Below are positions 1 to 11,914 of a stretch of 64,000 nt of DNA, one piece after another (position 1 is the stretch's first letter; every line of letters starts with the position of its first letter). The stretch lies in assembly GCA_037179335.1 (NCBI GenBank), contig JAKZHN010000028.1:310001-374000 (forward strand). The letters are read 5' to 3'. Both the position numbers and the translations under genes were made by a program. This DNA is from Cyclaneusma minus (Eukaryota > Ascomycota > Leotiomycetes > Marthamycetales > Marthamycetaceae). The notes under the pieces are model-generated. The model was given only the letters and a program-made list of their open reading frames with translations, was not told the origin of the DNA and did no database searches.

Positions 1-2434
1 GAACTGTCTATATTCGACGGCTATTTGGCGACTAGGAGGTTTCAAGATGTGGCGAATGGCGATAGGAGGCTGGGGCTGGGAGAATGGTTGTCTCGTGCCG
101 CAAACGATCGAGGATGAGGAGAGAACCTGTTGGCTTGAGAGGGAAGAGACGAGGGCCTTGTGGGATGATTTTATACCCAAAAAAACCCTAACTATGGAGA
201 AGCCATCTCTGCTAGATGCTTGCAGCGCCTTTTTGACAATTCGTCCATCAACCGAAGGTGCGGTTGAGGGTCGACGGCGGGTGACTCCGACGGATTAAGC
301 GTTTAATCCATCAGATACATACGAGATCAAAGTGAATAATTCAAAGTATGTGAGTAAATGAAAGAGGTCCAAGCGCAAAGGGAACGAGATGTCGGCCTGT
401 TAAACACTATGGGCTGTTGCCTAATGCCTATTGAAAATTTATCTAGAGCATGGAGAAACAGGGGAGGGTGCAAGCAGCTGTTTTTATACCCTGCGAGAAC
501 ATGACCTTGATCTGCGCGGGGATGTAATAAGGGGTATCACGCATGAGTCATGCATTCCAGTCCTTACAGACCACGTGAACTTGCTGGCCCTCTCCGCCTG
601 GGTATAATAAAGAACACTTGAAGCATTTCACTTCACTTCTTAGGAACAAACCTGGTGCGAAACAAGCCCTATGAAGAATCGGTAGTCCGATACAGAGATG
701 TGGAAGTGGCAGAGCAGCAATCTACTACATCTGTTCGCTGAAAACTTCAAGAAGCTCTTCCGATAGTTGGAGCTGAGCTTGATACACCGATCAGTTATTG
801 ATTCTTACCGCGCTCGGTGTCTTACCACTGCCGTTTGCCGTACTTGCTGTCGATCAAGCTGTCTGCTGCTGGCCACGGTGGTCGAACAACGCTTTCCTCT
901 GCAAGTTCGTTCATGTGCTCCAACGTGAGAAGACGCAATATTTGGGCTGCACTATGGATGTGCGGCCATGAACAGGTTTGATTCGTGAGAAAGTGAGATT
1001 GGGAGACTCGGTGCAGCGTGAAAAAGGCTATAGACTCGAGGGTGTGGAAGAATGAGTTTGGAAGAGAGAAGGAGTGGTCCTCGCAGGTTTTATTTATACC
1101 CTTGGGTCCGACTTTACCGGAGCTGTGAATCATAAACCATAGTCGTCACGGAACGACGAGAATTTGTTGGCCACTCCACTTGAGTGCCTACGATACCAAT
1201 ATAAACAGCTCTTCAGCGCTTCACTTCGATCTTAAATGAACAGAAACGGGAGAGATGACTTATCGGTACAGAATGACAGGCTAATGCAAGCAGCAAGGGA
1301 ACCATATCTGGGGAGCACCTAAGTAATCCGTTCTTCCAGACGTGATCTGAGAAGCCAGCCTCTGAGAGAGCTTGACAAACCTCTCAAGTTATCGTTCTTG
1401 CTGCCCCTGGGCTTCGTCTGCCGCAGTTTGTTGTACCGGGTGTCAATCAGCCTTTCTGCTGTCGACTCGAGTATTAATACAACGCCTGGGCTCCGGTTCC
1501 TGGACCTCAAGGTTGATCATATCGGTGAGTTTGATATTGGACATCTCATGAAACTTTCAAAACTTGTGCTGTAGCATAATAAGCTTGAATATCAGCTCTG
1601 GTTTAACGTCGACTTCTAATTGCAGGATCGGAACTGTGAAGGAGCAAAGTTTCGGACGCCTGTGTGATATTTATACTGCTTGCCTTCAACTTCGACTGGA
1701 AGGGGTGCTAGGAGGTGGCATGACTGCTGACGGATGAGCCCTTGGTAGGCCCGAGATCGAGAACTTGTAATAAATAGAGTCTACCTCAGAAGAGTTCAGA
1801 CCTCACACGGACAGTTGGGGTTGAGAAGCAAGCGACTGTACCTATCTAGCATTCCATCAACAATCATAGTCGCTGTACAAAGTAACAAGAGATCCGTGTC
1901 CATTTTCGTAGGAAATTTGCAAATTGGCCATCTGAATTCCAGCTCTTACCCTGTCACGCTCGAAGATCTGGACTGACGCCCGACTTTCTCGCCGCTGGAG
2001 TAGCAGCCTGTTGTCGCCAGCATCCGCTGCTGTCGATAGGGAACGGGGTCTATGAATCCTTCATAGTTCAGGCGAGGATCCTAATTCCTAAATCCTTTGC
2101 GAAAGGAGACCATTGGGGCAGACAGAGTAGAGGATGGACTCCTGGGAAGAGAAAGCAATATGCAGGTATTCAGGGCGCAATTTATATTCAGGGGTAGAAT
2201 GAATTGAGAGTCGATCAAGAGCGTAGGTACATTTAGGAATGGAGGCATTTTGGTGTGTGGTCGTGAATTGGCTTAGCGCCGGCGATAAGATAAGCAGCGG
2301 TACTAGCTCAGAATTTCACGATGCACATTGCACAGAAAATACTCTCGACCTCCGTCTCTTCAATGACATCGCGAAATCTCCTCCACGCCCTTACAGCCGC
2401 TCTCCAATCCTATCGACTTCTCGACTTCCCAATC
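1..2434. other. Gene-poor left flank without a recognisable protein gene
   Basis: No reading frame here resembles a known family, and the open stretches are short (up to about 118 codons). What is visible is a set of diverged tandem units with paired TATA-like boxes, listed separately as a repeat. The right end is the presumed promoter of the RRP7 gene. Confidence 0.5.
480..2200. repeat. Diverged tandem units of about 590 bp with back-to-back TATA boxes
   Basis: Minus-strand TATA-like boxes (GGTATAAA type) recur near 481-491, 1088-1100, 1668-1676 and 2179-2188. Plus-strand boxes recur near 601-609, 1199-1205 and 1768-1775. Each pair lies about 100 bp apart and points outward. Sequence around 583-650 aligns by eye with 1168-1240 (shared TTGCTGGCC/TTGTTGGCC, then CTTCACTTC..CTTA). 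On the minus strand, codons at 825-857 (LIDSKYGKRQ) match 1418-1450 (LIDTRYNKLRQ), 593 bp apart. This is an old tandem duplication; whether small proteins or RNAs are made is unknown. Confidence 0.45.
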
Positions 2435-3457
2435 ATGGTTTCCAAAAAGCCCCCCAAGGATCTCAAGATGCCTTACCCGACGTCACCGAGCACCGTGACG
2501 ACCGTCGCATCATACACGATCCTCCCAATCATCATGCCGGCCCTGCCCTCTCTCCCTACTACAACGACGCACCACCTGTACCTACGCCCCCATGAGCCCA
2601 AGCTACCCACCGAAGACACCCCCCGTCAGCTCTTCCTCTCCAACCTCCCCATCGACTCCACAGCTGCGCACTTCCGCCAGATCTTCAGCAGTCTGCTCGG
2701 CGTTGGACGATTCGAAAGTATCGAATTCAGCGACGAGCGCAAAAAGTCTGCTATTCCTTCACCCTTCCCAACATACCCCAATCTACCCGCAAAAGTCGCG
2801 GGGAAGGGCAATAAGAAGCGGAAACGCGGACAGGAGCCGGATGGAGAAGTAGAGCTCGTTTCTACACTGCCAGCACTCTGGGACAGAACAATCCACAAAC
2901 CAGGAACTACTGCAGTCGTAACTCTAGTCGACGCCAAAGCCGTCGCTGCACTCTTCAAAACATTGCAGAAGCTGCATAAGAAGAAGGAATTTCCCGAATG
3001 GCCGTCCGACGCCTCGCTCGAAAAGCTGCAAGCCCGAGATGCGCCATCTGCACTCGGCGCCGCTCGTTATGCCACACATCTGGAACTTATCTTCCCTGAA
3101 CAGGAAGAAGTACAGGACGCGGTGGATAGTTACATGACGACTTATAATCAGAAGGAAGAGGAGGCGAAGGAAAGAGCGAAGAGGGCAAGGAACGAGCCAG
3201 ATGCAGACGGCTTTGTGATGGTGACGAGAGGGTCTAGGACAGCGCCGGCGAATAAGGAGAAGGCGGAGGAGGCGGCGAGGAGGATGAAGGAGAAAGAGGA
3301 GAAGGAGAGAGAAGAGAGACAGAAGGTTGGATTTTACAAATGGCAGAGACGCGAGATGAACAAGAAGGAGGTGGAGGCTATGCAGGAGAGGTTTAAGGAG
3401 AATGCGAGGGAAGTTGCGGAGATGAAGGCGAAGAAGAAGCTGGTGCCCGAGTCGTGA
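2435..3457 (+). CDS. RRP7: Ribosomal RNA-processing protein 7 (Rrp7)
   Basis: Single exon, 340 aa. Rrp7 is a nucleolar factor of the 90S/SSU processome (UTP-C/CURI complexes) needed for 18S rRNA maturation. The N-terminal part has the family pattern YLRPHEPKLP followed by RRM-like strands (LFLSNLP, FESIEFSD). A lysine-rich insert (KGNKKRKRG) comes next. The C-terminal Rrp7 domain shows the signature DADGFVMVTRG, a long charged helix, then FYKWQRRE and a terminal MKAKKKL. The frame is open upstream to 2321, giving 38 more residues. I chose the ATG at 2435 (context ATCATGG) because MVSKKPPK starts just before the conserved part. It converges on the small secreted gene downstream. Family call secure, start moderately so. 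Confidence 0.9.
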   Translation: MVSKKPPKDLKMPYPTSPSTVTTVASYTILPIIMPALPSLPTTTTHHLYLRPHEPKLPTEDTPRQLFLSNLPIDSTAAHFRQIFSSLLGVGRFESIEFSDERKKSAIPSPFPTYPNLPAKVAGKGNKKRKRGQEPDGEVELVSTLPALWDRTIHKPGTTAVVTLVDAKAVAALFKTLQKLHKKKEFPEWPSDASLEKLQARDAPSALGAARYATHLELIFPEQEEVQDAVDSYMTTYNQKEEEAKERAKRARNEPDADGFVMVTRGSRTAPANKEKAEEAARRMKEKEEKEREERQKVGFYKWQRREMNKKEVEAMQERFKENAREVAEMKAKKKLVPES

Positions 3458-4036
3458 GCGACTTGACAAGCATCTTAAGAGGCATTGAACGGCGTGGGGA
3501 AGGGATGATAGTTTGAGGTAGGTCGATATCTTTCTTCTCTACTTCGAAGAAACCACTACTCCTACATGATGACGCCGCGGGGCCATAAGAGCAAATTTTA
3601 CCTCTTCTTGGGCGTAGCTGCCCGAGAGAAATTGATTTTCTGGGACTACAAAAACCGCAATAACAAATCTTCTCAACTTTGTCTGAAAAGGACGTGATTC
3701 CTGTCACATAAGCACTGCTTTAAAAACCAGACCTAAAATCATTCGCAGACGCTCGCTAATTTTGCAGAAAAACAGATCCGTGGCTCCGCTGCCATGTCAG
3801 AGGGTCACACCCCCGAATATCCAGTCTGACAGGCACATTCAGGCCCTTTATCCCCACTTCCTAGCCAGCAAAAACATATCCGCAGATCAGTTGTCCGATC
3901 CAGCGGCCCTCCCCACACGCTCCCGTCTTCTTGCCTCCCGAGTCCAAGTTTTAAACAACAGTTTTCCCCAGCCCTTCTCACAGTGGAAGCCACGGTAACC
4001 TGTCCCCGTGCTCTCCGCCATCCATCCGTCATCCAC
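3458..4036. other. Convergent intergenic region
   Basis: It lies between the 3' ends of RRP7 and the small membrane/secreted gene. Only short chance reading frames are present; no RNA gene or repeat is recognised. Confidence 0.5.
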
Positions 4037-4516
4037 TCAAAGTCCCCAAGCGATTGCCACCACTGCACCCGCTACCAACACCATAACCACTATCCTCACT
4101 TCCAATCTCTCACCATCTCCCGTCGAATCATGAACCATAATCTGCGTGCCTCCTGGCAGAACAGGCTCGTGCGTGCCACAATGCTCTTGACCAAGAATAG
4201 TTGCACAGGTGTAGAAAGTGGTGACGTGCCATTTCTCCCGCGGATGTTCTGGAAGCTGCGTTGGGGCTGATGTGGTTGCTGGCGAGGAGGAGGTTGTTGA
4301 ACCTGAAACGGAATTCGATATTGGCGTTGGTGTGATGCTGAATGCGAGGTTGGCGAGGGTGGTGGTGTTGGTTGTGTGGCTTGGTAGAATGGTTGTTGTG
4401 TGAGCGTCATGAGTTGTATTTGGTGAATGAGTGGAGAGGACGGGAGTGGTGACCACGAGGACCGAGAGCAGGAGGAAAAGAGGAGCGCTCCAGGGGCGTA
4501 GGCATCGTGGCTTCAT
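4037..4516 (-). CDS. Small secreted or membrane-anchored protein, function unknown
   Basis: Single exon, 159 aa. Residues about 10-28 form a hydrophobic signal sequence ending at VLS. Then follows a Thr/Ser/Pro-rich segment with several N-T-T sites, as in O- and N-glycosylated surface proteins. A short conserved-looking core holds two Cys (CATILGQEHC), and the C-terminus is an 18-residue hydrophobic helix (IVVMVLVAG...). The layout fits a cell-surface protein held by a C-terminal helix or processed for a GPI anchor. I do not recognise the family by function. The ATG at 4516 is the only good start. Confidence 0.6.
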   Translation of the reverse strand: MKPRCLRPWSAPLFLLLSVLVVTTPVLSTHSPNTTHDAHTTTILPSHTTNTTTLANLAFSITPTPISNSVSGSTTSSSPATTSAPTQLPEHPREKWHVTTFYTCATILGQEHCGTHEPVLPGGTQIMVHDSTGDGERLEVRIVVMVLVAGAVVAIAWGL

Positions 4517-5547
4517 GTCGATCTCTGCTGCGGTTTCTCGGCGTATTACGCGGGAAGCGGTAGCCAGTTGCAGTCTATGATATCCAACGAAGACCAGCTT
4601 CGCAGTCGAAATCGAAATCCCACTCTCTGTAGCGATAGCGATAGTGATGCGTAGAGACTGTTGTTCGTGCTAGGTATGAGGTATCTCAAGACCAGCCTGG
4701 ATCTGGGAGGCAATGAATGTGTGTGTTGTCAAGTATAGAGGTAGGTTGAAAAAAGACGGCGTTATGAAGCAGTTTTTGTGTGCTGCCTATGGATTCAGGT
4801 CATTCGATGGCTTTCTGGAAAGAGTGAACAATGGGACAATGAGAGAGGGTTGTGAATGACCAGCATTCGATACACAATTGTAAGATGCGAGCGAGACAAA
4901 AATCAATGAACGAAGTTCAGGATGCTTGAAACACAGATGAAGACTAAAGTGGAGATACCAGACTAGAAAAAGGGTTGAGAGATTGAGAGCAGGAGTGGGA
5001 TGAGCGGAGGAGTTACAAGGCTGGTTCAAGAGATCAAGCTAAACAAGGTGATCAAATGCGAGACGACCATGACTCACATCTTAATTCTTAACTCGTCCAA
5101 CTATTCACCAGCGTTATCTTCAAGACGCCTCAACGGTAAGATGATTCCACACCAGTCAAGTTTGTCGAAGGTCGGCGAGAAGATCGTGTGGACGAATGAG
5201 AGCCAACCAATGTCACGTGATATGCAAACATCAAAACCGCAATCAGAAGAGCTGCTTTTGACTTTTGATTCAACTACGACACTGCTAGGAGCATAGAAGC
5301 AAAGTTATTGGTATTCGCATGCACAAAAAATTCCTCGCCATAATTTGCAAACGCTAGAGACGCCTTTCTACAGGCCCTCGATCTTTCACCATGCCACAAG
5401 ACGCCAATGCTTCACACAGCTCCCTCATCTCACAAACTCCCCATTACGCCGCCAGGCACATGATAGCAAGAATAAAATCGCGCTGGAATATAATGCTCAC
5501 AACAACCCGTCATGAATCACGCACATTCCCCCTCACCCCGACCCAAC
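4517..5547. other. Intergenic region, small secreted gene promoter side
   Basis: It lies between the start of the small secreted gene and the stop of the coilin-like gene, both on the minus strand. No convincing gene, RNA or repeat seen. Confidence 0.5.
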
Positions 5548-8500
5548 CTAAGAAGTAATCCTCCGATTCCTCAAACTCCTCTGGCTCCCCCACCCCTGAC
5601 TCTGGCTCTGACTCTGGGAATCGCCATCCCCCGCCGTCTTCCTCCTCGAACTCCTTGTCGCCTTCGGCTGCCATCCACTCCCCGTCGGCCCACTGTACTC
5701 ATCTTCGTCGTCCTCGATGTATTCAGCATCGCCGCGGCCAAAATCATCCATTTCAAAGCGAAACTCGCTTTCCTGGCTCGCTTGACTTGACTGGCTGTCT
5801 TGCGTCAGGTCAATCACCACTCCTGAAGCTTTCCACGGCGTCGGTTTCGCGAACGCTGCTGCTTCTTGTCCCGGTTCGACTTTTAGTTGCGATGATTTTT
5901 GCGAATTGTTCGTGCGAGGCTGGAGTGCCTGCGATGGTTTCTGAGAGGATGGTTTCTGAAGAGATGGCCACGATGATGACTCTTTCTGGGAGGATGCTTT
6001 CTGAGAAGCCAATTTCTGTGAGAACTTGAAAATAGGCTTCTTGTTCAGTTGCGAAGCCTTGGGCGCGCTTTCTCGCGAACCGGCTGCACCGTCCAATGCC
6101 TGTGCATCGAGCTCCTCCATGGCCTTCTCATATTCCAAGTCTTCGCTCTCAGGAACCGTAGGCCTCCTAGCACTTCCCGTTCCCCGTTGAGTAGGTTCAG
6201 GCTTGATCGACATTTCACGACTCTGGCTTTTCGCGCGCTGTGAAAATTCGAAGACCTCTTCAAGCGGGGGGAGATCATCATCGTCATCAGTAGACGAAGG
6301 GAAGATGGTTTCCCGCCTCGCAGGTCGGCGTTTGGAACTAGGAAGTTGTCGGTCGCTTTTGGGTGTTGGTTTCCTGGCGCTGGAGACTTTGGGACTGGGG
6401 AGCTGTGGTTCCTCTGAGGCCGCTCCTACGATGGTTGTTTCGTCTTGCTCGTCAGCGAGGAAAGAATCGGAGTCGATGCGGAGGGAACGAGGAGAATTAT
6501 GCAACATAGAATTATCGGGATGGCGTTCCGGCTGGCTGACGGAGTCACCTTGATAGGATGGTGGAAGATCGTCGTGCAACAGAGAGATATCGGGTTGACG
6601 ATCCGGTAAGCTGACGGAACCGGATGTAATCGGCAGCCTGGGGTATTTTGGGCTTGGAACGTCTGACTTGTCCGCCTCCGGCATGGAAGAGTTGGGGATT
6701 TGGGTACCGATACCTAAGTTCAGCCGAGAGGAGCTAGATTGACTGAGGTCATCATGCTGCTGGGGTCTGGCAGGAGAGCTAGAGCCAAACCCGTTGAATT
6801 TGGGAGAATCCGGGTGTTGGGGTCGGGCAGGAGAACTGCAGCCGAGCTCGATGCCCTTGGGAGAATCCTGTTGCTGGGGCCTGGCAGGAGAGCTAGAGCC
6901 GAGCCCGTTGAACTTAGGAGAATCCTGCTGCTGGGGCCTGGTAGGAGAGCTAGAGCCGAGCTCCATGCCCTCAGGAGAACCCAGCTGCTGCTGGGGTCGG
7001 GCAGGAGAGCTGGAGCCAAGTCCATTGAACTTAGGAGAAAAGGAGCTGCCCCTAGCCTCGTACCGATTCATACTAAACTGCAGTCGTTCCAACGAGGCCT
7101 TGTCTCCCGGACTGTCAATAATCTGTTCCTGCACTGCTTTCATAACGGATGAATGAACGTTTGAGCGAAACCCCGCTTCCTTGATCTGGTCCAGAATCTC
7201 TTGGCGAGCATCTGAAGAAATGGTGCTCATGCGTACTTCGGGCACGGTCGCAGGGGCCTCCTTGTTTTGCACTGGCGGGAGCTCTGGCTCGTTGTTCTCG
7301 TTGGGTTGTTCGCGAGGTGGCGATTTCTCTGGCGTCTTCTCCTTCTCCGCTGGAGGTGCTGGAGGTGCTTGACCGGCAGGTTTCGACTCGGAGCCTGTTG
7401 AGCCTTCGTTTGGCAGAGTTGTGGAATCATCTGGGCTGTCGTTGGAAGGCTCAAAATTCACTGCCTCCACGACCTCTATGAAGTTGGGAGGGGGCTGGAC
7501 TATCTTTGGCCTGATAAGTTCACCGAATCCATATTCGCGCCTTCCATCGTCCTCCTCTGACTTTTCGTCCTCGAATACAGGCATATCAAATTTGGCGTAG
7601 ATCCTCTCACCGGTCTCTTCATCGTATTCCTCGTTTGCAATCTCCCGATCCCGTTTCGCCAGTCTCACTTGGATATCCCCGGTCTCCTCGACCGCTACAA
7701 CAATGGCTGTTCGCCAATCGGAAGCTTTTGGTTCCCACTTAGTCTCCTGAGAACAGATCAACTCCTGGAATGCGATTGTCATTCCTATCTTCGCATCACC
7801 GAGTTTCAAATCCGGCAACGACAATGGATCCTCCGGTAATTTCGGTAGGTCGTCATCGTTGTAGCTGGACTGTGCTTGACTGTCCATTTGCATCTCATTA
7901 CCCTGGCTTACTTCAGTATCGGCATTCCCAGGCGTGTTTGAGTCGTGGGACGGACCTCCGTCTTGCGATTGGCTGAACATTCCTTTGAGCTGAAAGGATG
8001 TATCCGAGATTTCAGCTTGAGCATCATAGAACGAGTCTTCTCCGTCCCCGGTCTGACTTGGCTTCCTGCGCTTATTCGAATGCGGTTCGTCCTCATAGAA
8101 TTGTGCCTGGTCTCGTTGATTCTTTTTGCCTTTCCCGCCGCGGCCACCCTTTTTCCAGCCTCCTTGTTGCTGGGGATCCCACCGCTGTACGAACGGGAAC
8201 GGTGGTTCGCTCAACTCTACGCCTTCATAGCAGCACTCGACACCGCTTAGATTGATTTTGGCTCTCCATGCTTCCGGGTCCTCGTCTGTCTCTTCCATAA
8301 TGACTTCCGCGTCTTTGGCAGTCTCCTCATTCAGTCTCGCATTTTCAAGGGGCTTGACATTCTTCATCATATCAGCCTTGAGTTTCTCTTCGTCAGCTTT
8401 CGTCTTTGGTGTCTTGAGGCCTAGAGCACCAAAGAGAAGTCGACGGCCTGCTCCCAAGTCCAGTCTAGATCTCTTCGCAGATGCTTTGTTGGAGGCTGGC

Positions 8501-11230
8501 TCGGCGGGACCAGCTCCCTGCTCTACAGCTCTGACGGGACTGGGAGGAGCACTGACAGCTTCTCTGGTCTCTTCGGCAGCTAACACAGGAGCATCCGGCG
8601 TTTCAAGGTCAGGTTGCTCATTCGACCAGTTCGGTCCCAATCCATCCTGCCTAGAGCTGAGGTTAACACCTCCGGCTGCAATACTTGCAAGAAGAATTGC
8701 TCGTTTCCTCTCGAACTCAGCATTCGCTTTGGCCGTTTTGGTAGCTGTGTCTGGGCTCGCTGTATTCCTTGCAGAAACTTGAGGTGATGTATGGTCAACA
8801 CCTCCAGAGGCCACACTTGCAAGAAGACTTGCTCGTCTCGCTTCCAACTCCGCATCTGCATTGGCCGTTTTGGTAGTTGTGTCTGGGCTTGGTGAATTCG
8901 CCGACGACGCTGGGAGTGATTTATGGGCAGCCAGTGCGGCTTCAGCAGTTTGCCTGGTAGCAAGATCTTCTGGCTTGAGCTTTCTGAAGTCTGATAGCAT
9001 GGTGCCTGCAGGAAGGATTCCTTTCTCCTTGTATTTGTTCATGGCGTTTGTTTCACGGCGTCGCTGGTTTCTAGTCTGAGTCGATCTTCGACCTTTCCCA
9101 GGAGCCACCAAGGCCACTGGCTGGACCTGCTTCGCTGAGACCGCTGGCTCGACCTGCTTCGCTGAGATCGTTGGTTTCTTAGTCTTGGCATTTTGCGAGG
9201 GAATGGCCTCCGGTGATGATATCGATTTGCCTGAGCTGCTGTCCGAGTCCGAGTCGGATTCAGAGCTTGGGTCTTCGCTACTCGTGCCCTCACTCTCGTC
9301 TTCCTCTACTTCAACGGAGTTTTGATGTGACACTTCGGAAGCTTTCGCTGCTTCGTTATCGTTCACACTCGTCTCATTATCACTGGATGAATCGTCATCG
9401 CTATCGTTTGTAGCATTTTTGTCGTTTGCAGGCGTCTCTTCATCACTGGATGGATCGTCATCGCTGTCGTCCTCACTACTCGTGTCCTCACTCTCATCTT
9501 CCTCTACTCCATCGGCACTTTGATGCGACACTTTGGAGTCTTTTGTGGCTTCTTCGTCGTTCGCACCCGTGTCACCATGACTGGATGAATCATCGTCGCT
9601 GTCGCCTTGGCTGCTCGTGCCCTCACTCTCGTCTTCCTCTACTCCATCGGCGCTTTGATGTGACACTTCGGAAGCTTTCGAGGCTTCGTTATCGTTCACA
9701 CTCGTCTCATCATCACTGGATGAATCGTCATCGCTGTCGTTCGTAGTATTTTTGTCATTTGCAGGCGTTTCATCATCGCTGGATGAATCGTCATCGCTGT
9801 CGCTCTGGTCTCTCTGGTTATTTTCGTTGCCCCCATCGTCATCGCTCTCATCGCTTTCATCACTCCCGCTTCCGCTTCCGCTTTCCTCTTCACTACTCGT
9901 GTCCTCACTCTCATCTTCCTCCACTTCATTGCCGTTTCCGTCCGACGCCTTGGAGGCTTCCGTAGCTTTCTTTTTGGAGCCAGAGCCAGACTTCTTTTGC
10001 GGCGAGGCAGATGAAGCAGATTTGGAAGCATTGAGCATGGACCCGCCAGGAAACAGAGCCTTGGCCATGTTGGCCATATGCAGTAAAGCCATACCAGACA
10101 TAATTGATCCAGGGGGCAGTCCATGTTGGTCGTAGTGACGCAGCATAGGATTCTGGAGCTCTTCTGGTCCGTCGTCTTCATCCTCATCCTCGTCATCATC
10201 GTCAAGATCGGCGTCCGCATCGCCTCCAGTGGCGGGTTTCTGAGTCCCTGCCACTGGTCCAGCATCAGACTGCTTATCCTTGCGGGCTGTCTTGCTCGAG
10301 GAAGACGATTTCGACTGGTTCTTAGAGGACTTGAATCCAAAGCCAATGCTTAAAGCCTTTTTGGTCTCCTTCAAATTCTCATTATTGGCAGTCAGAACGT
10401 GTTTGCAAATCTCAATTGGACAACCAGGAAACTCCTTTTGAAGCTTCTCGGCTTTCTGTTCCAGTGATGAAGGAGAATAGCGGGTAACACTAACATTCGA
10501 CTCATCTACTGCATCTTCGCCGCTTTCATTATCCGAGCCCTCGTCGTCCTCCTCCTCAGTATCGCCTTCCGATAATTCCGAAGGGTCGAAATCGTCATCG
10601 TCAGACTCGTCACTGCTATCTTCATCGTCTTTCTCGAAGGCCGCACGGAGCATCAGTTGGCGGCTCCCATCCTCTTCATCTTCGGCAGGAGACTCATTGC
10701 CTTCGATGAGGCCAGCATTAGAGCTCTCTTCGTCGCTCGAAGTCTCCTCCGGCATGAGTCGTTGCCGTTTGCGAGGTGGGATAGCGATAGACGGGCGGTC
10801 AGCAGACCTCTTGAGCTTCGGTCTGCCATATGCAACGCCGTCGACCAAGTGCTTCCCATCAGCCGAAATCTGGTGACGACCAGTCACTCTTCGGGCTCTG
10901 AGATCATTTGACATGAGAGGACGAATGCTGTGCACATGGAGAATTAGTATGTAGATACACTCGATACAAGTGTAGAAGCTGTTCATGTCTAACTTACATG
11001 ACTTCGTCGTTCTCGCCCAAAACCTTGTTCACCAGCATGAAATGTAGACACTCAAATCCACCGGGAAGCTCCACGGCATAGTCCTCCAGGCCCCACTCTC
11101 CGCTCTCCAAAGGGATTACCTCGCTGATTTGTTCGAGGAGCTGGGCAATGGTTTGTGAATCGTTCTCGACGGCCCAGACAACACGCGTGTCTGGCAGGCC
11201 ATTGCGCCGTACGTTGACTCGCACCCGCAT
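5548..11230 (-). CDS. Giant coilin-like nuclear protein (N-terminal ubiquitin-like fold plus Tudor-like domain)
   Basis: Two exons (11230-10998, 10927-5548; 70-bp GTAAGT intron), 1870 aa. Residues 1-82 (MRVRVNVRR..., GFECLHF, ENDEVIIRPL) resemble the ubiquitin-like N-terminus of coilin. They are followed by a basic RARRVTGRHQ and an NLS-like PPRKRQRL. Residues about 150-700 are Ser/Asp/Glu-rich with long repeats. A basic motif (RRSTQTRNQRRRE) follows. Residues about 1115-1220 (KIGMTIAFQEL ... WRTAIVVAV ... FGELIRPKI) look like the atypical Tudor domain of coilin. The last 650 residues are disordered, with an 18-residue repeat array and many SQ dipeptides. Coilin organises Cajal bodies in animals and plants. 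The assignment is by domain order and pattern only; it may match a fungal DUF family. Repeats make its exact length assembly-sensitive. Confidence 0.65.
6725..7045 (-). repeat. In-frame array of about five 54-60 bp repeats in the coilin-like gene
   Basis: The coding repeat reads roughly GLGSSSPARPQQQDSPKFN, with Lys-Phe-Asn-Gly alternating with Glu-Leu/Gly variants. Copies differ by a few bases and the spacing stays a multiple of three, so the array changes length without breaking the frame. Confidence 0.8.
9290..9910 (-). repeat. Large acidic in-frame repeat (about 336 bp period) in the coilin-like gene
   Basis: Two near copies start around 9307 and 9645, with a partial copy between. They encode SEVSHQSADGVEEDESE, then DSDDDSSSDDE and TPANDKN blocks. 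The result is a very acidic Ser-rich segment with many potential CK2 sites. Confidence 0.75.
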
Positions 11231-11914
11231 TGCAAAGGATTTGTAGAATGCGTCAATACGGTGTAGAGGCGGAACGGCTGCCTTGGTGTTGATTTATGGA
11301 CATGGACCAGTGGATTTGGAGGGGTGGAACGGCCTTGAAGATTGAAGAAGTCGCGGTACCGCCGGAGTAATTGAATTCAAAAGTCAAACGCGACGCGCGC
11401 TAACAAGTGCCGGCGGCTGGTCCGTGCCAATGCGGGGTTGACAATTTAAAGCTCGCATGTCAACCACGAGCCAAAGCCAATTCTAACAAACCCCTGGTAC
11501 GGGAAATACATGTAGTAATCCTTTTACTTGCAGAAGTGCATTTTTTGTAATCCCCTGGAGGATTTTCAATTTCCTAAACAAGACAATACCACTACATTTC
11601 AACAATCAGGAAGCTCTGGGTTTGCAAGCCAAGAAAGTTACAAGGCCAGATTCCAAATTATCTGATCTGTCCAGCGAACGCGGCAGATGATTGTAATCGT
11701 GGCCCTTTGAATCGACAAATGACAACGCTATATGCAACTCCAAGCAAATGCAAGTGAGCATCCAGGCTAGGAACACCTGGAGAACACACCAAGAGGTGGC
11801 AGAAGACAGGGCACATAATTGTGGATCTTTCAACCACTATGTCCAAAAACCCCCTTCTCCTTGAAAGCGTGGGAGACAGTGGTCGATAGATCTTCGGTTC
11901 ATGCGAGGTAGACT
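11231..11914. promoter_or_regulatory. Coilin-like gene promoter side and aquaporin 3' flank
   Basis: About 680 bp. The right part is the 3' flank of the aquaporin gene; the part near 11231-11420 is the presumed promoter of the coilin-like gene, with a GC-rich CGCGACGCGCGC stretch near 11389-11400. No gene seen. Confidence 0.4.

Noticed and set aside
47..298. 83-aa plus-strand frame at the left edge
   Set aside because: Short, no similarity, and overlaps a TATA-like motif of the opposite strand.
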